From: Actinotalea caeni
GTDB taxonomy: Bacteria > Actinomycetota > Actinomycetes > Actinomycetales > Beutenbergiaceae
Direction of reading: 5' to 3'
Length of the DNA stretch: 64,000 nt
NCBI RefSeq assembly: GCF_009733795.1
Contig: NZ_WNXX01000011.1
Location: forward strand, 1 to 64,000
Shown: one piece after another, positions 41,485 through 51,451 of the stretch
Position numbering within the stretch: the stretch's first letter is position 1
Layout: each line of letters begins with the position of its first letter
The notes under the pieces: generated by a model
The model's input: only the letters and a program-made list of their open reading frames with translations
The model's database searches: none
What the model was told of the DNA's origin: nothing
Translations under genes and position numbers: made by a program

Positions 41485-44400
41485 GTGACCGACAACGCCC
41501 GAACCCCGCAGGCCGAGACCGGCCCGCGGTCGGGCGACCCCGGACGGCGGTCGGGCCGCCGTCGTCGCGGTGGTGGGCGCCGCCCGGGCGGGCCGCGCCG
41601 CGACACCTGGACGCCGCCGTCGCCGGAGCTGCTCGAGCGCCGCCGTGCCGCGGTCCCGGCCATCCGCTACCCCGAGGAGCTGCCGGTCTCCGCCCGCCGC
41701 GACGACATCGCGGCGGCGATCCGCGACCACCAGGTCGTCGTCGTCGCCGGCGAGACCGGCTCCGGCAAGACCACCCAGATCCCCAAGATCTGCCTCGAGC
41801 TCGGCTACGGCGTCGAGGGCACGATCGGGCACACCCAGCCGCGGCGGATCGCCGCGCGCACGGTCGCCGAGCGCATCGCCGAGGAGCTGGAGGTCCCGCT
41901 CGGCTCGGCCGTCGGCTACCAGGTGCGGTTCACCGACGTCGTCAGCGACACCACGCTCGTCAAGCTGATGACCGACGGCATCCTGCTCGCCGAGATCCAG
42001 CGCGACCCGCTGCTGCGCCGCTACCAGGTGATCGTCGTCGACGAGGCGCACGAGCGCTCCCTCAACATCGACTTCATCCTCGGCTACCTCAAGCGGCTGC
42101 TGCCGCAGCGGCCGGACCTCAAGGTCGTCATCACCTCCGCGACGATCGACAGCGAGCGGTTCGCCGAGCACTTCGGGTCCGACGGCGCACCCGCCCCGGT
42201 CATCGAGGTCACCGGCCGCACCTACCCCGTCGAGATCCGCTACCGCCCGCTGGTGCCGGACCTGCCCGACTCCGACACCGACGCCGGCCCCGACGACCTC
42301 GAGACCGACGCCCCGCGCCGCGAGGCGATCGACCAGCCCACCGGCATCGTGCTCGCGTGCGAGGAGCTGATGCGGGAGGGCTCGGGCGACATCCTCGTGT
42401 TCTGCTCCGGCGAGCGCGAGATCAGGGACGCCGCGGAGGCCCTCGCCGACCACCTCGGGCCGCGCTACACGCGGCCGGGCGAGCGCACCACGGTGCCGGG
42501 CGCCGTCGAGGTGCTGCCGCTGTACGCGCGGCTGTCCGCCGCCGAGCAGCACCGGGTGTTCGAGCCGCACCAGCACCGCCGCATCGTGCTCGCGACCAAC
42601 GTCGCCGAGACGTCGCTGACGGTGCCGGGCATCCGGTACGTCGTCGACCCGGGCACCGCGCGCATCTCGCGCTACTCCAACCGCACCAAGGTGCAGCGGC
42701 TGCCGATCGAGGCGATCTCGCAGGCGAGCGCCAACCAGCGCGCCGGGCGCTGCGGCCGCGTGGCCGAGGGCATCTGCATCCGGCTCTACTCCGAGCGCGA
42801 CTTCGAGGCCCGCCCGGAGTACACCGAACCGGAGATCCTGCGCACCTCGCTCGCGAGCGTCATCCTGCAGATGACCGCTCTGGGGCTGGGCGACGTCGGC
42901 GCGTTCCCGTTCGTCGACCCGCCGGACGGCCGCGCGGTGCGCGACGGCATGCAGCTGCTCACCGAGCTGCACGCGCTGGAGACGACGGCCGCCGCCCGCC
43001 GCGGCGGCGACGCCTCCGGCAACCGGCTCACCGACATCGGCCGCAAGCTGGCGCAGCTGCCGATCGACCCGAGGCTGGGGCGGATGCTGCTCGAGGCCGA
43101 CCGGCTCGGCTGCGTGCGCGAGGTGATGGTGATCGTGGCCGCGCTCAGCGTGCAGGACGTGCGCGAGCGGCCCGCGGACGCCCAGCAGCAGGCCGATGAG
43201 AAGCATCGACGGTTCGTCGACCCGACCAGCGACTTCCTCACGCTGCTCAACCTGTGGGAGTACCTGCGCGAGCAGCAGAACGAGCTCTCCGGCAACGCGT
43301 TCCGACGGCTCTGCAAGGCGGAGTACCTCCACTACCTGCGGGTGCGCGAGTGGCAGGACGTGCACGCCCAGCTGCGCCAGCTCGCCAAGCCGCTCGGGCT
43401 GCGGGTGCGCCCGCGCGACGGCGCCGCCACCGACCCGGACGCCGTCCACCAGGCGCTGCTCGCGGGCCTGCTGAGCCACATCGGCACCTACGACGAGCGC
43501 AAGCGCGACTACCTCGGGGCGCGCGGCACCCGGTTCGTCATCTTCCCCGGCAGCGGGCTCGCCAGGAAGAACCCGGCGTGGGTGATGGCCGCCGAGCTGG
43601 TGGAGACCTCACGGCTGTTCGCACGGACCGTCGCACGGATCCAGCCCGAGTGGGTGGAGCCGCTCGCGGGGCACCTCGTCAAGCGCACCTACTCCGAGCC
43701 GCACTGGTCGGCCAAGCAGGGCGCGGCGATGGTCCGCGAGAAGGTGCTGCTCTACGGCATGCCGGTCGTGGCCGAGCGCACAGTGCCGTACACGCGGGTC
43801 GACCCCGTCGACGCCCGCGACCTGTTCATCCGGCACGCCCTCGTCGAGGGCGACTGGCGCACGCACCACCGGTTCGTCAAGGACAACGAGAAGGTCCGCG
43901 CCGAGGCCGAGGAGCTCGAGGCGCGAACGCGCCGGCGCGACCTCGTGGTCGACGACGAGGCGCTCGTCGCGTTCTACGACGCGCGCATCCCGGCGTCGGT
44001 CACCGGCGCCCGCGCCTTCGACGCGTGGTGGAAGACCGCGCGTCACGAGACGCCCGACCTGCTCACGCTGACGCTGGCCGACCTCGTCCCCGACGCCGGC
44101 AGCGCCACCGACCCGACCCAGTTCCCCGACACCTGGCGGCAGGGGGACCTCGAGCTGCCGCTCACCTACCAGTTCGCGCCCGGCGACGACGCCGACGGCG
44201 TGACCGTGCACGTGCCGATCGCGGTGCTGCCGCGGCTGCGCCCGGACGGCTTCGACTGGTTGGTGCCCGGGCTGGCCGACGAGCTCGCGGTCGCCACCAT
44301 CCGGGCACTGCCCAAGCCGGTACGGGTGCAGCTCGTGCCGGCGCCCGACGTCGCCGCCGCGATCCGGGACCGGCTGCCCGCCTGGGCGAGCGTCGCCCCG

Positions 44401-45561
44401 GCGCCGGAGGGCGCGCCGTCCTACGCCGAGGCGTTCGCCGACGCCGCGCGGCGGCTGCGCGGCGTCGAGATCCCCGCCGACGCCTGGGACCCCGAGCGCC
44501 TGCCGCCGCACCTGCGCATGACGTTCCGCGTGCACGGCGAGCGCGGTGCGGTGCTCGGCGAGGGCAAGGACCTCGTCGAGCTGCAGCGTCGGCTCGCCCG
44601 GCACTCCGGCGAGGCCGTGCAGCAGGCGGTGCGCGCGGCGGTACGACGCGCGGGCAAGGGCTCCGGCCGTGCGGGCGCGCAGCAGGCCGCGGCCCCGCAG
44701 GACGGTCGGCCGCTCACCGGCGACTGGGTCGTCGAGACCGAGGTGGCGGGCAGCTCCCAGGGCCTGGACGTCGTCGGCTACCCCGCGCTCGTCGCCGAGC
44801 GCGAGCGCGTCACGATCCAGGTGCTCGCGACCGCCGACGAGCAGGCCGACAGGCACCCCGAGGGCGTGCGCCAGCTGCTCGCCGACGCGCTCGCGCTCCC
44901 GGTGGGACGGGTCACCAGCCGGTGGTCGACGGCGGAGACGCTCGCGCTGGCGGCGAGCCCGTACCGCAGCACCGAGGCGCTCGTGGCCGACCTCCAGCTC
45001 GCGGCCGTGGCATCGCTGACGGCGTCGCGCGACCTCACCACGGTGCGCTCGCGCGCCGACGTCGAGGCGCTGGCCCGCGCGCTGCGGGAGCGGTTCGAGG
45101 ACGAGGTGCTGCAGGTGGCGCGCCGGGTCGCGGCCACGCTCACCGCGTCCCGCGAGGTCGACGCCGAGGTGCGGCGCGCGACGTCGATGGCGCTGCTCGC
45201 GACGCTGGAGGACGTCCGCGCGCACCAGGGATCGCTGGTCGGCGAGGGGTTCGTGTCGCGGACGCCGCCCGACCAGCTGGTGCACCTGCCCCGCTACCTG
45301 CGCGCCGACGTCGTGCGGATCGGCAAGGCCGAGGAGAACCCGGCGCGCGACGACCGGCTCGCGTGGCAGGTCCGCGAGCTCACCGACGCGTGGTGGGCCG
45401 CGACCTCGGCGGCCGAGCACGCGCCGCTGGCGCGGCGGCGCAACCTCGCCCGGGTGCGCTGGCTGCTCGAGGAGCTGCGCGTGAGCCTGTTCGCGCAGCA
45501 GCTGGGCACCGCGGTCACCGTCAGCGAGAAGCGCATCCGCAAGGCACTCGCGGAGGCCTGA
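41485..45561 (+). CDS. hrpA: ATP-dependent RNA helicase HrpA
   Basis: About 1,358 residues from GTG 41485; GACAAT at 41471-41476 would give a leaderless start. After a basic Gly/Arg-rich head, motif I GETGSGKTTQIPKI is near 90, motif II DEAHERS near 188, motif III SATIDSERF, then LATNVAETSLTVPGIRYVVD and QRAGRCGR (motifs V and VI). The helicase-associated domain and the long DUF3418 tail complete the HrpA layout. DEAH-box HrpA unwinds RNA and, in E. coli, helps rescue stalled ribosomes. No operon partner is seen; DeoR follows after about 125 bp with its own operator region. Confidence 0.93.
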   Translation: MTDNARTPQAETGPRSGDPGRRSGRRRRGGGRRPGGPRRDTWTPPSPELLERRRAAVPAIRYPEELPVSARRDDIAAAIRDHQVVVVAGETGSGKTTQIPKICLELGYGVEGTIGHTQPRRIAARTVAERIAEELEVPLGSAVGYQVRFTDVVSDTTLVKLMTDGILLAEIQRDPLLRRYQVIVVDEAHERSLNIDFILGYLKRLLPQRPDLKVVITSATIDSERFAEHFGSDGAPAPVIEVTGRTYPVEIRYRPLVPDLPDSDTDAGPDDLETDAPRREAIDQPTGIVLACEELMREGSGDILVFCSGEREIRDAAEALADHLGPRYTRPGERTTVPGAVEVLPLYARLSAAEQHRVFEPHQHRRIVLATNVAETSLTVPGIRYVVDPGTARISRYSNRTKVQRLPIEAISQASANQRAGRCGRVAEGICIRLYSERDFEARPEYTEPEILRTSLASVILQMTALGLGDVGAFPFVDPPDGRAVRDGMQLLTELHALETTAAARRGGDASGNRLTDIGRKLAQLPIDPRLGRMLLEADRLGCVREVMVIVAALSVQDVRERPADAQQQADEKHRRFVDPTSDFLTLLNLWEYLREQQNELSGNAFRRLCKAEYLHYLRVREWQDVHAQLRQLAKPLGLRVRPRDGAATDPDAVHQALLAGLLSHIGTYDERKRDYLGARGTRFVIFPGSGLARKNPAWVMAAELVETSRLFARTVARIQPEWVEPLAGHLVKRTYSEPHWSAKQGAAMVREKVLLYGMPVVAERTVPYTRVDPVDARDLFIRHALVEGDWRTHHRFVKDNEKVRAEAEELEARTRRRDLVVDDEALVAFYDARIPASVTGARAFDAWWKTARHETPDLLTLTLADLVPDAGSATDPTQFPDTWRQGDLELPLTYQFAPGDDADGVTVHVPIAVLPRLRPDGFDWLVPGLADELAVATIRALPKPVRVQLVPAPDVAAAIRDRLPAWASVAPAPEGAPSYAEAFADAARRLRGVEIPADAWDPERLPPHLRMTFRVHGERGAVLGEGKDLVELQRRLARHSGEAVQQAVRAAVRRAGKGSGRAGAQQAAAPQDGRPLTGDWVVETEVAGSSQGLDVVGYPALVAERERVTIQVLATADEQADRHPEGVRQLLADALALPVGRVTSRWSTAETLALAASPYRSTEALVADLQLAAVASLTASRDLTTVRSRADVEALARALRERFEDEVLQVARRVAATLTASREVDAEVRRATSMALLATLEDVRAHQGSLVGEGFVSRTPPDQLVHLPRYLRADVVRIGKAEENPARDDRLAWQVRELTDAWWAATSAAEHAPLARRRNLARVRWLLEELRVSLFAQQLGTAVTVSEKRIRKALAEA

Positions 45562-45585
45562 CCGCCGCCGTCGCAGCCGGCCTCG

Positions 45586-45647
45586 CTTTCGTACGCAACC
45601 GCGACGGTTGCGATTCGGTCACGACCACTTGCGGAACCACTTTCGAA
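45586..45647. promoter_or_regulatory. Operator region before the DeoR-controlled sugar operon
   Basis: A perfect inverted repeat CGCAACCG-CGA-CGGTTGCG spans 45594-45612. CTTTCGTA (45586-45593) and CTTTCGAA (45640-45647) flank it; repeated TTTCG elements are typical of DeoR-family binding sites. All lie 41-102 bp before the DeoR start. Confidence 0.65.
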
Positions 45648-45687
45648 TCCGTACTGTCCGGTGCCATCAGCGGACGAAGGAGACGCT

Positions 45688-46530
45688 GTGGCCAGTCGTG
45701 AGGCTTGGATTCTCGCCACTCTCGGGGCTCGAGGCTCCGTGCAGGTGGCCGAGCTCGCCCGCGAGCTGTCCGTGTCCGAGGTGACGATCCGCAAGGACCT
45801 GGACGCGCTCGCGCGGCGCCAGCTGCTGCGGCGCACGCGCGGCGGCGCGGTGGCGTCGGACCGCGGCGGCGAGGGCGCCTTCGCCGACCGGCTGCAGCGT
45901 GCGGCCGCCGCCAAGCAGGCGATCGCCGCCGCGGCAGCGGAGCTGGTGTCCGACGGCGACGTCGTCGCGCTCGACACCTCGAGCACCGCGCACCACCTCG
46001 CGCTCGACCTCGTGCACCGGCACGGGCTCGTCGTCATCACCTCGTCGCTGCCGACCGCGACCGTGCTCATGGAGCGCTCCGACGCGCGGATCATCATGCC
46101 GGGCGGCACCGTGCGCCGGGAGAGCTCCGGGCTGGTCGGCCCGGTCTCGGGCTCGCTGCTCGCGAGCGGCCGGATCCACAAGGCGTTCGTCGGGCTGGCA
46201 GGGCTCGCGCCGCAGCGAGGGCTGCTCGAGCTCGCCACCGACGAGGCGGTGTCGAAGACCGCGCTCGTCGCCGCGAGCGACGAGGTGCACGGGCTCTTCG
46301 ACTCCAGCAAGGTCGACGGGCTCGCGCTGCACGCGTTCGCGACACCCGAGCAGGTGACGAGCCTCATCACGGACGCGGGCGCGTCCGACGACATGGTCGA
46401 GGAGTGGGCGGCCGTCGGCGTGCCCGTCACGCGCGTGCCGCTCCCCGACACCCAGACGACCGGCAGCACGCCGGTTCCGGCGCGGGCTGACACCGCATCC
46501 CGTCGCCTCTCCCGGAAGGAGCATCGATGA
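45688..46530 (+). CDS. DeoR family transcriptional regulator
   Basis: About 280 residues. The DeoR helix-turn-helix reads LARELSVSEVTIRKDLDALA, followed by RRTRGGAV. The C-terminal DeoRC sensor domain has VALDTSSTAHHLALDL, VITSSLPTATVLM and IIMPGGTVRRESSGLVGP, the phosphosugar-binding loops. GTG 45688 was chosen over GTG 45661 because CGAAGGAGA sits just before it. The stop overlaps the ATG of the lipoprotein gene (ATGA), so regulator and transporter form one transcript. The effector is probably the phosphorylated form of the imported sugar. Confidence 0.9.
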   Translation: MASREAWILATLGARGSVQVAELARELSVSEVTIRKDLDALARRQLLRRTRGGAVASDRGGEGAFADRLQRAAAAKQAIAAAAAELVSDGDVVALDTSSTAHHLALDLVHRHGLVVITSSLPTATVLMERSDARIIMPGGTVRRESSGLVGPVSGSLLASGRIHKAFVGLAGLAPQRGLLELATDEAVSKTALVAASDEVHGLFDSSKVDGLALHAFATPEQVTSLITDAGASDDMVEEWAAVGVPVTRVPLPDTQTTGSTPVPARADTASRRLSRKEHR

Positions 46531-47576
46531 CAATCCGACGCACGCTCAGGGGCGTGCTGGCGCTGTCGGCGGCCGCGGCCGTCGCCCTCGCCGGCTGCAC
46601 CTCGCGCAACGACCCGGGCCAGGACCCCGAGCCCGGCGACGACACCGGCGGCGCCGCCGTCGAGGACCTCACGATCGCGTTCGTGCCCAAGCTGCAGGGC
46701 ATCCCCTACTTCGAGGCCATGAACACCGGCGGTCAGCAGGCCGCCGAGGAGCTGGGCTTCGAGTGGCTCTACCAGGGCCCGACGACCGCCGACGCGGCCG
46801 CCCAGGCCGACATCGTGCGCTCGTTCATCCAGCAGGGCGTCGACGTGCTGTTCGTCGCGCCGAACGACCCGAACTCGATGGCACCGCTGCTGGAGGAGGC
46901 CCAGAACGCGGGCGTCCACGTCGCGACGACCGACACCGACGCACCGGACTCGGTGCGCGAGGTGTTCGTCAACCAGGCCTCGGTCGAGGGCATCGGGCAG
47001 GCGCTCACCGACGCGCTCATGGAGGCCATGGGCGGGTCGGGCCAGTACGCGATCGTCTCCTGCGGCGAGACCGCGGCCAACCTCAACGCCTGGATCGAGG
47101 TGCAGGAGGCCTACACCGCCTCCGAGTACCCCGAGGCCGAGATCGTCGACATCGTCTACGCCGGCGAGGACCAGGCGATGGCGACGCAGATGGCCACCGA
47201 CCTCATGAACAGCCACCCCGACCTCACCGGTCTGGTCGGCGAGTGCACCTCGAGCGCGCCGGGCGTCGCCCAGGCCGTCGAGGACGCCGGCCGCATCGGC
47301 GAGGTGTTCACGGTCGGCCTCGGCACGCCGCAGTCGATGCTGCCGTACCTGGAGTCCGGGGCGTCGAGCGGCTCGATCCTGTGGGACGTCGAGGCGCTGG
47401 GCTACCTGACCGGCTGGGCGGGCGTGCAGCTCGCCACCGGCGGCGACCTCGGCGACACGAGCAGCCTCACCGACGACTCGCTCTCCGAGGTCTCCTACGA
47501 CGAGGCGTCGGGCGAGCTGCTGCTGGGCCCGCCGACGATCTTCACCGCCGAGAACGCGGGCGACTACGACTACTGA
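46527..47576 (+). CDS. Sugar ABC transporter substrate-binding lipoprotein (RhaS/LsrB type)
   Basis: 349 residues. The lipobox VALAGC puts the lipid-modified cysteine at 24, after a short signal helix. LTIAFVPKLQGIPYFEAMNT, QQGVDVLFVAPNDPNS and the end FTAENAGDYDY resemble LsrB (AI-2) and RhaS (rhamnose) binding proteins, a periplasmic-binding-protein group separate from RbsB. The ligand cannot be told from sequence. A 16-bp-stem hairpin follows before the ATPase gene, which would allow more binding protein than transporter to be made. Confidence 0.87.
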   Translation: MTIRRTLRGVLALSAAAAVALAGCTSRNDPGQDPEPGDDTGGAAVEDLTIAFVPKLQGIPYFEAMNTGGQQAAEELGFEWLYQGPTTADAAAQADIVRSFIQQGVDVLFVAPNDPNSMAPLLEEAQNAGVHVATTDTDAPDSVREVFVNQASVEGIGQALTDALMEAMGGSGQYAIVSCGETAANLNAWIEVQEAYTASEYPEAEIVDIVYAGEDQAMATQMATDLMNSHPDLTGLVGECTSSAPGVAQAVEDAGRIGEVFTVGLGTPQSMLPYLESGASSGSILWDVEALGYLTGWAGVQLATGGDLGDTSSLTDDSLSEVSYDEASGELLLGPPTIFTAENAGDYDY

Positions 47577-47583
47577 CCGCCCG

Positions 47584-47628
47584 GCCGGTGCGGTGCCGGG
47601 TCCGTCACGGGTCCGGCGCCGCACCGGC
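47584..47628 (+). terminator. Hairpin between the binding protein and ATPase genes
   Basis: GCCGGTGCGG (47584-47593), a T-G wobble, and GCCGG (47595-47599) pair with CCGGC (47613-47617) and CCGCACCGGC (47619-47628), giving a 16-bp stem with a 13-nt loop. There is no T tract. In ABC operons such hairpins stabilise the upstream binding-protein mRNA or partly stop transcription. Confidence 0.7.
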
Positions 47629-47702
47629 GCACCTCCTCGCCCCACCCCGACCGCCCCACGGTGTCGCGGCGCCACGGCGTCCCGGCACCGACGAGGAGCA
47701 CC

Positions 47703-49262
47703 ATGACCGACACCGCCGAGCAGGCTCGCCCGACCCCCGGCCCCGGCGCCACGCCCCGGCTCCAGATGCGCGACATCTCCAAGCGCTACGGCGGCGTGCG
47801 CGCGATCCGGCACGCCGACCTCACCGTCGCGCCCGGCACCGTGCACGCCCTCGTCGGCGAGAACGGGGCCGGCAAGTCGACGCTCATCAAGATCCTCTCC
47901 GGCGCCGAGCAGGCGGACACCGGCACCATCGCGATCGACGGCCGGGTCGTCACGATCGGCTCGACGTCGGACGCGATCGCGCTCGGCGTCCAGACCGTGT
48001 ACCAGGAGCCGCAACTGTTCGCCGAGCTCACGGTCGCGGAGAACTTCTTCGTCGGGCGCGAGATCACGCGCGGACCCGTCGTCGACTGGCGGGCGCAGGC
48101 GCCGCGGATGCTCGCGCTGCTCGACACCGTCGGGCTGGACCGCGGCGTCGCGGCGCGGCCGCTCGGCTCGCTCTCGATCGCCCAGCAGCAGCAGGTCTCG
48201 ATCGCCAAGGCGCTGCTGGAGCAGGCGAGCATCCTCATCCTCGACGAGCCGAGCGCGATCCTCACCGACGCCGAGATCGACGTGTTGTTCGACGTCGTGC
48301 GGCGGCTCGCGTCCGAGGGCGTCTCGATCGTCTACATCAGCCACAGGCTCGACGAGCTGTTCCGGATCGCCGACGAGGTGACGATCATGCGCGACGGCGA
48401 GACGGTCTCGTCGCAGCCGATCGGCGAGCTCACGGTCCGCGAGATCGCCGAGCGCATGGTCGGCGGCGCCATCGCGGAGGGCCACCGCGCACCCGCCGAG
48501 CACGGCGACGTCGTCCTCGAGCTCGACGGCCTCACGCTCGCCGGCGCGTTCGAGGACGTCTCGTTCGAGCTGCGGGCCGGCGAGGTCCTCGGTCTCTACG
48601 GCCTGGTCGGCGCGGGCGCGGCCGAGGTGGGCGAGGTCGTCTACGGCATGCGCCGCGCCACCGGCGGGCGGATGCGGCTCGTGGGCAGCGACCGGCCGGT
48701 CGCCAGCCCGTCCGACGCCAAGCGTCGCGGCGTCCGGATGGTGCCCGCCAACCGTTCGACGCAGGGATCGTTCTCGTTCCAGAGCATCGCCTTCAACATC
48801 ACGATCGGCTCGCTCGGGCTGCTGGGCCGGCTGCCCGCCTGGGTGTCGCCGCCGACCGAGCGCCGCATCGCCGACGACCTCATCCGGCGGCTGGCGGTGA
48901 AGACGCCGTCCGCGCGGCAGCCGCTGGCCGCGATGTCGGGCGGCAACGCCCAGAAGGTCGTGCTCGCACGCCAGCTGGTCGAGCGGCCCGAGCTGCTCGT
49001 GCTCGCCGAGCCGACGCAGGGCGTCGACGTCGGCGCGAAGGAGGAGATCCACAGGATCGTCGCCGACCTCGCGGCCGCCGGGACGGCGGTGCTCGTGGTC
49101 ACGACCGATCTCGCCGAGGTGCAGCGCATCGCCGACCGCATCCTCGTCTTCCGCGCCGGACGCGTCGCCCGGGAGCTGCCGCCCACGGCGAGCCAGGCCG
49201 AGCTGCTCGCGGCGGCCGCTGGCGCCGAGGACGAGCCCGTCAGGCAGGAGGAGGACCGATGA
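47703..49262 (+). CDS. Sugar ABC transporter ATP-binding protein (two ATPase domains)
   Basis: 519 residues. First domain: Walker A GENGAGKST, the Q-loop YQEPQLFAELTVAENFFVGR, the signature LSIAQQQQV in place of LSGGQ, and Walker B ILILDEPSA. Second domain: the Walker A position is the degenerate GLVGAGAAEVG, with MSGGNAQKVVLARQLVE and VLAEPTQGVDVG. This is the RbsA/RhaT/LsrA pattern, in which the second site is weak. ATG 47703 follows ACGAGGAG. The stop overlaps the next ATG. It energises uptake by the two permeases that follow. Confidence 0.9.
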   Translation: MTDTAEQARPTPGPGATPRLQMRDISKRYGGVRAIRHADLTVAPGTVHALVGENGAGKSTLIKILSGAEQADTGTIAIDGRVVTIGSTSDAIALGVQTVYQEPQLFAELTVAENFFVGREITRGPVVDWRAQAPRMLALLDTVGLDRGVAARPLGSLSIAQQQQVSIAKALLEQASILILDEPSAILTDAEIDVLFDVVRRLASEGVSIVYISHRLDELFRIADEVTIMRDGETVSSQPIGELTVREIAERMVGGAIAEGHRAPAEHGDVVLELDGLTLAGAFEDVSFELRAGEVLGLYGLVGAGAAEVGEVVYGMRRATGGRMRLVGSDRPVASPSDAKRRGVRMVPANRSTQGSFSFQSIAFNITIGSLGLLGRLPAWVSPPTERRIADDLIRRLAVKTPSARQPLAAMSGGNAQKVVLARQLVERPELLVLAEPTQGVDVGAKEEIHRIVADLAAAGTAVLVVTTDLAEVQRIADRILVFRAGRVARELPPTASQAELLAAAAGAEDEPVRQEEDR

Positions 49263-50266
49263 CCGTCACGGACGCACGCGCCCCGGAGGAGGTGAGCCTG
49301 CGCCGGATCCTCCCGCCGGTCGTCACCGGGCAGGAGGTCGTGCTGCTCGCCGTCCTCGCGGTGCTGTGGGTGCTGCTGGGGATCTTCACGCCCGCGTTCC
49401 TCACGGCCGGCTCGATCGGCCCGCTGCTCGTGCAGGTCGCGCCGATCGCGCTCATCGGCGTCGGCATGACCTTCGTCATCATCACCGCCGGCATCGACGT
49501 CTCGGTCGCCGGGATGATCATGGTCTGCGCCGTCGTCACCGCCCGCACCCTGGTGGGCGCCGACGTCCCCGCGGTCGTGGCGGTCGCGCTCGCGGTCGCG
49601 CTCGGCGCGGTGCTCGGCTCGGTCAACGGCCTGCTGATCGCCTACGGCCGCGTGCACCCGATCATCATCACGTTCGGCACCGCGAACGTCTTCACGTGGC
49701 TGGGCCTGAGGGTGTTCGACTCCTCGACGGTCAACAACATCCCGGGCACGCTGTCGTTCCTCGGGCGCGGTGCGGCGGGCTCGACGCTCGGGGTGCCGCA
49801 CTCGTTCGCGCTCACGCTGGTGGCGGTCGCCGTCGCCTGGTGGTTCCTGCGCTACACCCGCGCCGGGCGCAACCTGTACGCGATCGGCGGCAACCAGAAC
49901 GCCGCGCGGCTCGCGGGCATCAAGGTCCAGCCGCGGCTGGTCTCCGTCTACCTCGTCACGGGGGCGCTCGCCGGCCTCGCCGCGTGCATGATCATCGCGA
50001 CCGGCACCTCGACGCTCGACCAGTCGGTCGGCGCCGGCAAGGAGCTGCAGGTGATCGCCGCCGTCGTCATCGGCGGCACCTCGATCCTCGGCGGCCGCGG
50101 CAGCGTCGTCGGCACCCTGCTGGGGGCGCTGCTGGTGCAGACGGTCGTCTCCGGCGTCACCCAGCTGGGGTGGCCCACGCAGCTCGGCTTCCTGTTCGTC
50201 GGCGTCTTCATCCTGGTCGCCGTCGGCACCGACCTCATCCGCGAGCGAGCGAGGAGGCGCGCATGA
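49259..50266 (+). CDS. Sugar ABC transporter permease (RhaP/LsrC type)
   Basis: 335 residues with about 8-10 membrane segments. GMTFVIITAGIDVSVAGMIM is the conserved third-helix region of BPD_transp_2 permeases, AYGRVHPIIITFGTANVF the loop near the coupling helix, and KELQVIAAVVIGGTSILGGR the EAA-like GGTS motif. It is coupled by ATGA overlaps on both sides. With the second permease it forms a heterodimeric channel. Confidence 0.9.
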   Translation: MTVTDARAPEEVSLRRILPPVVTGQEVVLLAVLAVLWVLLGIFTPAFLTAGSIGPLLVQVAPIALIGVGMTFVIITAGIDVSVAGMIMVCAVVTARTLVGADVPAVVAVALAVALGAVLGSVNGLLIAYGRVHPIIITFGTANVFTWLGLRVFDSSTVNNIPGTLSFLGRGAAGSTLGVPHSFALTLVAVAVAWWFLRYTRAGRNLYAIGGNQNAARLAGIKVQPRLVSVYLVTGALAGLAACMIIATGTSTLDQSVGAGKELQVIAAVVIGGTSILGGRGSVVGTLLGALLVQTVVSGVTQLGWPTQLGFLFVGVFILVAVGTDLIRERARRRA

Positions 50267-51393
50267 CCGCCACCACCAACCCCGCCGGCGAGCGCGGCCC
50301 GCAGCCCTGCTCGCGCCGCCCCGCGTGGCTCACGCCCGGACTGCTGCGCGACCGCACGGTGCTGCTGCTCGTGCTCGTCGTCGTGCTGGTCGTCGTCGTC
50401 ACCGTCCTCGACGCGGTGGGGCTGACCAGCGGCCGGTTCACGACCGACTACCTCGCGGCGGCGCTCATCGGGTACGTGCCGCTCGCGCTGCTGGCCCTCG
50501 CCGAGCTGTTCGTCATCACCTCGGGGCGCGGCGGCATCGACCTCTCGGTGGGGTCGATGGTGTCGCTGACCGGCGTCGTCTTCGGGATGCTGTTCCAGCA
50601 GCAGGGCCTGCCGCTGGTCGTCTCGATCGTCCTCGCGGTCGCGTTCGGCGCGCTGCTCGGCGCCGTCAACGGCGTCATCACGGCGTACTTCGGCTTCCCC
50701 GCGCTCATCACGACGCTCGCGACCTACTACGCCTACCGCTCGATCGCGCTCGTCATCAGCGACCAGAAGCCGATCTCCGGTCCGGAGATCTCGGAGTTCT
50801 ACGGCGCCGCGAAGTCGGTCGAGCTGCCGCTGATCGGCCACCTCGTGCCGCTCGTGCCGCTCGGGGTGTTCACGTTCCTGCTGCCGGTCGCCGTGCTCGC
50901 GTGGTTCGTGCTCAACCGCACCACCTACGGCCGCAAGCTGTACGCGATCGGCACCAACGACACCGCCGCGCTGTGGTCGGGCATCGAGACCCGCCGCACC
51001 CGCATGCTCGCCTACGTCACCGCCGGCGCGGTCTCCGGGCTGGTCGGGGTCTACACGGTCGCGCAGTTCGCCTCGGCGCGGCCCGACGCCGGCACGAGCG
51101 GCAGCGGCATGGCGCTGCCCGCGATCACGATCGCGGTGCTCGGCGGCGTCGCGATCACCGGCGGCATCGGACGGCTGAGCGGGATCCTGCTGTCGGCGCT
51201 GCTCATCGTCTGGCTGAACGCCTCGATCCTGCTGGTGGTGCCCGGCAACGAGGGCGCGCAGGCGCAGCTGCTGGCGCTCGGCGTGGTGCTGCTGGGCGCC
51301 TCGCTGCTGTCCAACGCGACGATCCGACGGCGACAGGCCGGCGGCTCCGGACGTCGCGAGGTCCCCGGATCGGTGTCGGGGACCGCCACCTGA
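50263..51393 (+). CDS. Sugar ABC transporter permease (RhaQ/LsrD type)
   Basis: 376 residues. A polar N-terminus (about 30 residues) leads to a run of hydrophobic segments. LAELFVITSGRGGIDLSVGS and AYFGFPALITTLATYYAY match the first permease region by region, and MALPAITIAVLGGVAITGGI is the GGxx(I/S)TGG coupling motif. The stop is followed after 58 bp by the isomerase gene, which has its own GGGAGCAG ribosome site. Second half of the transport channel of this operon. Confidence 0.9.
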   Translation: MTATTNPAGERGPQPCSRRPAWLTPGLLRDRTVLLLVLVVVLVVVVTVLDAVGLTSGRFTTDYLAAALIGYVPLALLALAELFVITSGRGGIDLSVGSMVSLTGVVFGMLFQQQGLPLVVSIVLAVAFGALLGAVNGVITAYFGFPALITTLATYYAYRSIALVISDQKPISGPEISEFYGAAKSVELPLIGHLVPLVPLGVFTFLLPVAVLAWFVLNRTTYGRKLYAIGTNDTAALWSGIETRRTRMLAYVTAGAVSGLVGVYTVAQFASARPDAGTSGSGMALPAITIAVLGGVAITGGIGRLSGILLSALLIVWLNASILLVVPGNEGAQAQLLALGVVLLGASLLSNATIRRRQAGGSGRREVPGSVSGTAT

Positions 51394-51451
51394 GCCACCA
51401 TGACGGCGGGACCGGCCCGCCGTCGTCCGCCCGACGAGAAGGGAGCAGCGC